Source of the DNA: Anaerorhabdus furcosa
Lineage (GTDB): Bacteria > Bacillota_I > Bacilli_A > Erysipelotrichales > Erysipelotrichaceae
Assembly (NCBI RefSeq): GCF_900167375.1
Contig: NZ_FUWY01000001.1
Span: 124,001 to 188,000, forward strand
DNA: 64,000 bases
Direction of reading: 5' to 3'
Shown in pieces: positions 63,497-64,000 of this stretch; the stretch's first letter is position 1, and each line of letters starts with the position of its first letter. The notes under the pieces are model-generated. The model saw only the letters and a program-made list of their open reading frames with translations. It had not been told where the DNA came from and did not search any database. A program made the position numbers and the translations under genes.

Positions 63497-64000
63497 ATGA
63501 AAAAAATTTTGATTGGCATTGTTACTTGTTGTTTGTTTGCTATCTCATTTAGTGGCAATGTATTTGCACTTGATGGAACTGGCGAAGATCCTGGTTTTAC
63601 ACCAAATGATCCACCTGGTACAAACGTGCCTGACGATTTCACCATAGACACAACTTATCGTGTTGAACCAAGACCTTCAAATCTACCATACACATTCACT
63701 GAACATCATTTATCACGTGGATATATAGTAGATTCACGTTGGACCACTGATGGTCTTTCATACTATAAACAAGGTGATTATCCTAATAATTATTATGGGG
63801 CAGATAACTGCTCTGATAGTATTGCTACAAGTGGATGTGCTTTGACAGCTTTAGCTTCTGTAGTAAGTCGCTATGGAAAATATTACAATCCACCTGAACT
63901 AAATATATTTTTAGGTAAAGGAGCATTCAACGGATGTTTATTAAACTGGATTACTGCTGCTAATCGCTTAAGTTTGTCATATCAAAAAGATGACTTTGCA
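63497..64000 (+). CDS. Secreted C39-like cysteine peptidase (3' end outside window)
   Basis: 168 codons are present and the frame is open at the right edge. The signal peptide is residues 1-25 (ends about VFALDG). A Pro/Asp/Gly-rich stretch (about 26-50) is followed by a C39_2-type domain: YYKQGDYPNNYYG, ATSGCALTALASVVSRYGKYY with the likely catalytic Cys near 115, and PPELNIFLGKGAFNGCLLNW. AAAAGGAG lies before the ATG. The catalytic His/Asp would lie beyond the edge. Probably extracellular. Confidence 0.8.
   Translation, partial: MKKILIGIVTCCLFAISFSGNVFALDGTGEDPGFTPNDPPGTNVPDDFTIDTTYRVEPRPSNLPYTFTEHHLSRGYIVDSRWTTDGLSYYKQGDYPNNYYGADNCSDSIATSGCALTALASVVSRYGKYYNPPELNIFLGKGAFNGCLLNWITAANRLSLSYQKDDFA

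Overview
The window is AT-rich chromosomal DNA from a low-GC Gram-positive bacterium. The gene complement (cdaA-cdaR-glmM, lipoprotein signal sequences, an ECF-type vitamin transporter, mannose-type PTS, GadB/GadC, strong AGGAGG ribosome sites) fits Bacillota. Several arrangements, such as the membrane-anchored MurF-like ligase and the nagA/chbG PTS operon, made me think of Erysipelotrichia, but that placement is an impression and was not computed.

Layout. 1-1270: the start of a lipoprotein gene that runs off the left edge, then tRNA-Asp and tRNA-Ser. 1370-7061: nucleoside salvage and cell wall (deoD, ddl, an AI-2E-family transporter, a membrane-anchored MurF-like ligase with an alpha/beta hydrolase). 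7202-8933: an operon of an unknown protein, NfeD and an SPFH protein. 8949-15745: a two-component system and the cyclic-di-AMP operon cdaA-cdaR-glmM, with an unusually long CdaA. 15873-20955: TraB-like, aminotransferase, MATE and PHP-phosphatase genes. 20974-29337: an amino-sugar operon (mannose-type PTS IIA-IIB-IIC-IID, a membrane protein with an M28-like fold, ChbG, NagA, HAD) with its PRD-type regulator. 29403-32937: patatin, thermonuclease, an LtaS/OpgB-like enzyme and two small proteins. 32989-33593: a six-gene tRNA cluster. 33751-43838: alanine racemase, phosphodiesterase, a pantothenate-uptake and CoA set (ECF S-component, CoaBC, CoaX), a MacAB-type exporter and a flippase. 43880-47036: glutamate-dependent acid resistance (gadB, gadC) with an unlisted, interrupted small reading frame directly upstream. 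47427-56766: a lipoprotein, a RhuM remnant, tRNA-Thr, Maf, a nucleotidyltransferase, an amino-acid ABC importer, LysR, YbaK, BrnQ and DUF308 genes.

57000-64000 is different: gene-poor, more AT-rich and full of broken genes. It carries one intact large gene, a GHKL-type ATPase joined to what looks like a PD-(D/E)XK nuclease domain (57838-59496). Next come an Abi_2 pseudogene, a truncated IS30-type transposase and a frameshifted tyrosine integrase. Two copies of the 3' end of a tRNA-Lys(CTT) gene with its terminator bracket this debris: a decayed one at 59868-59915 and a well-preserved half-tRNA at 61484-61561. The preserved copy stops inside the anticodon loop, as expected for an integrase crossover. 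I read the region as tandem insertions at one tRNA-Lys gene, and I predict the intact tRNA to the right of this window. Beyond the half-tRNA lies a possible peptide-signalling locus: a small secreted peptide, a divergent XRE-TPR regulator and a secreted C39-like peptidase that is cut by the right edge.

The most interesting candidate for an undescribed system is the stand-alone GHKL-nuclease gene in the island. The peptide/regulator/peptidase locus comes next. No CRISPR array, rRNA gene or replication origin was seen.
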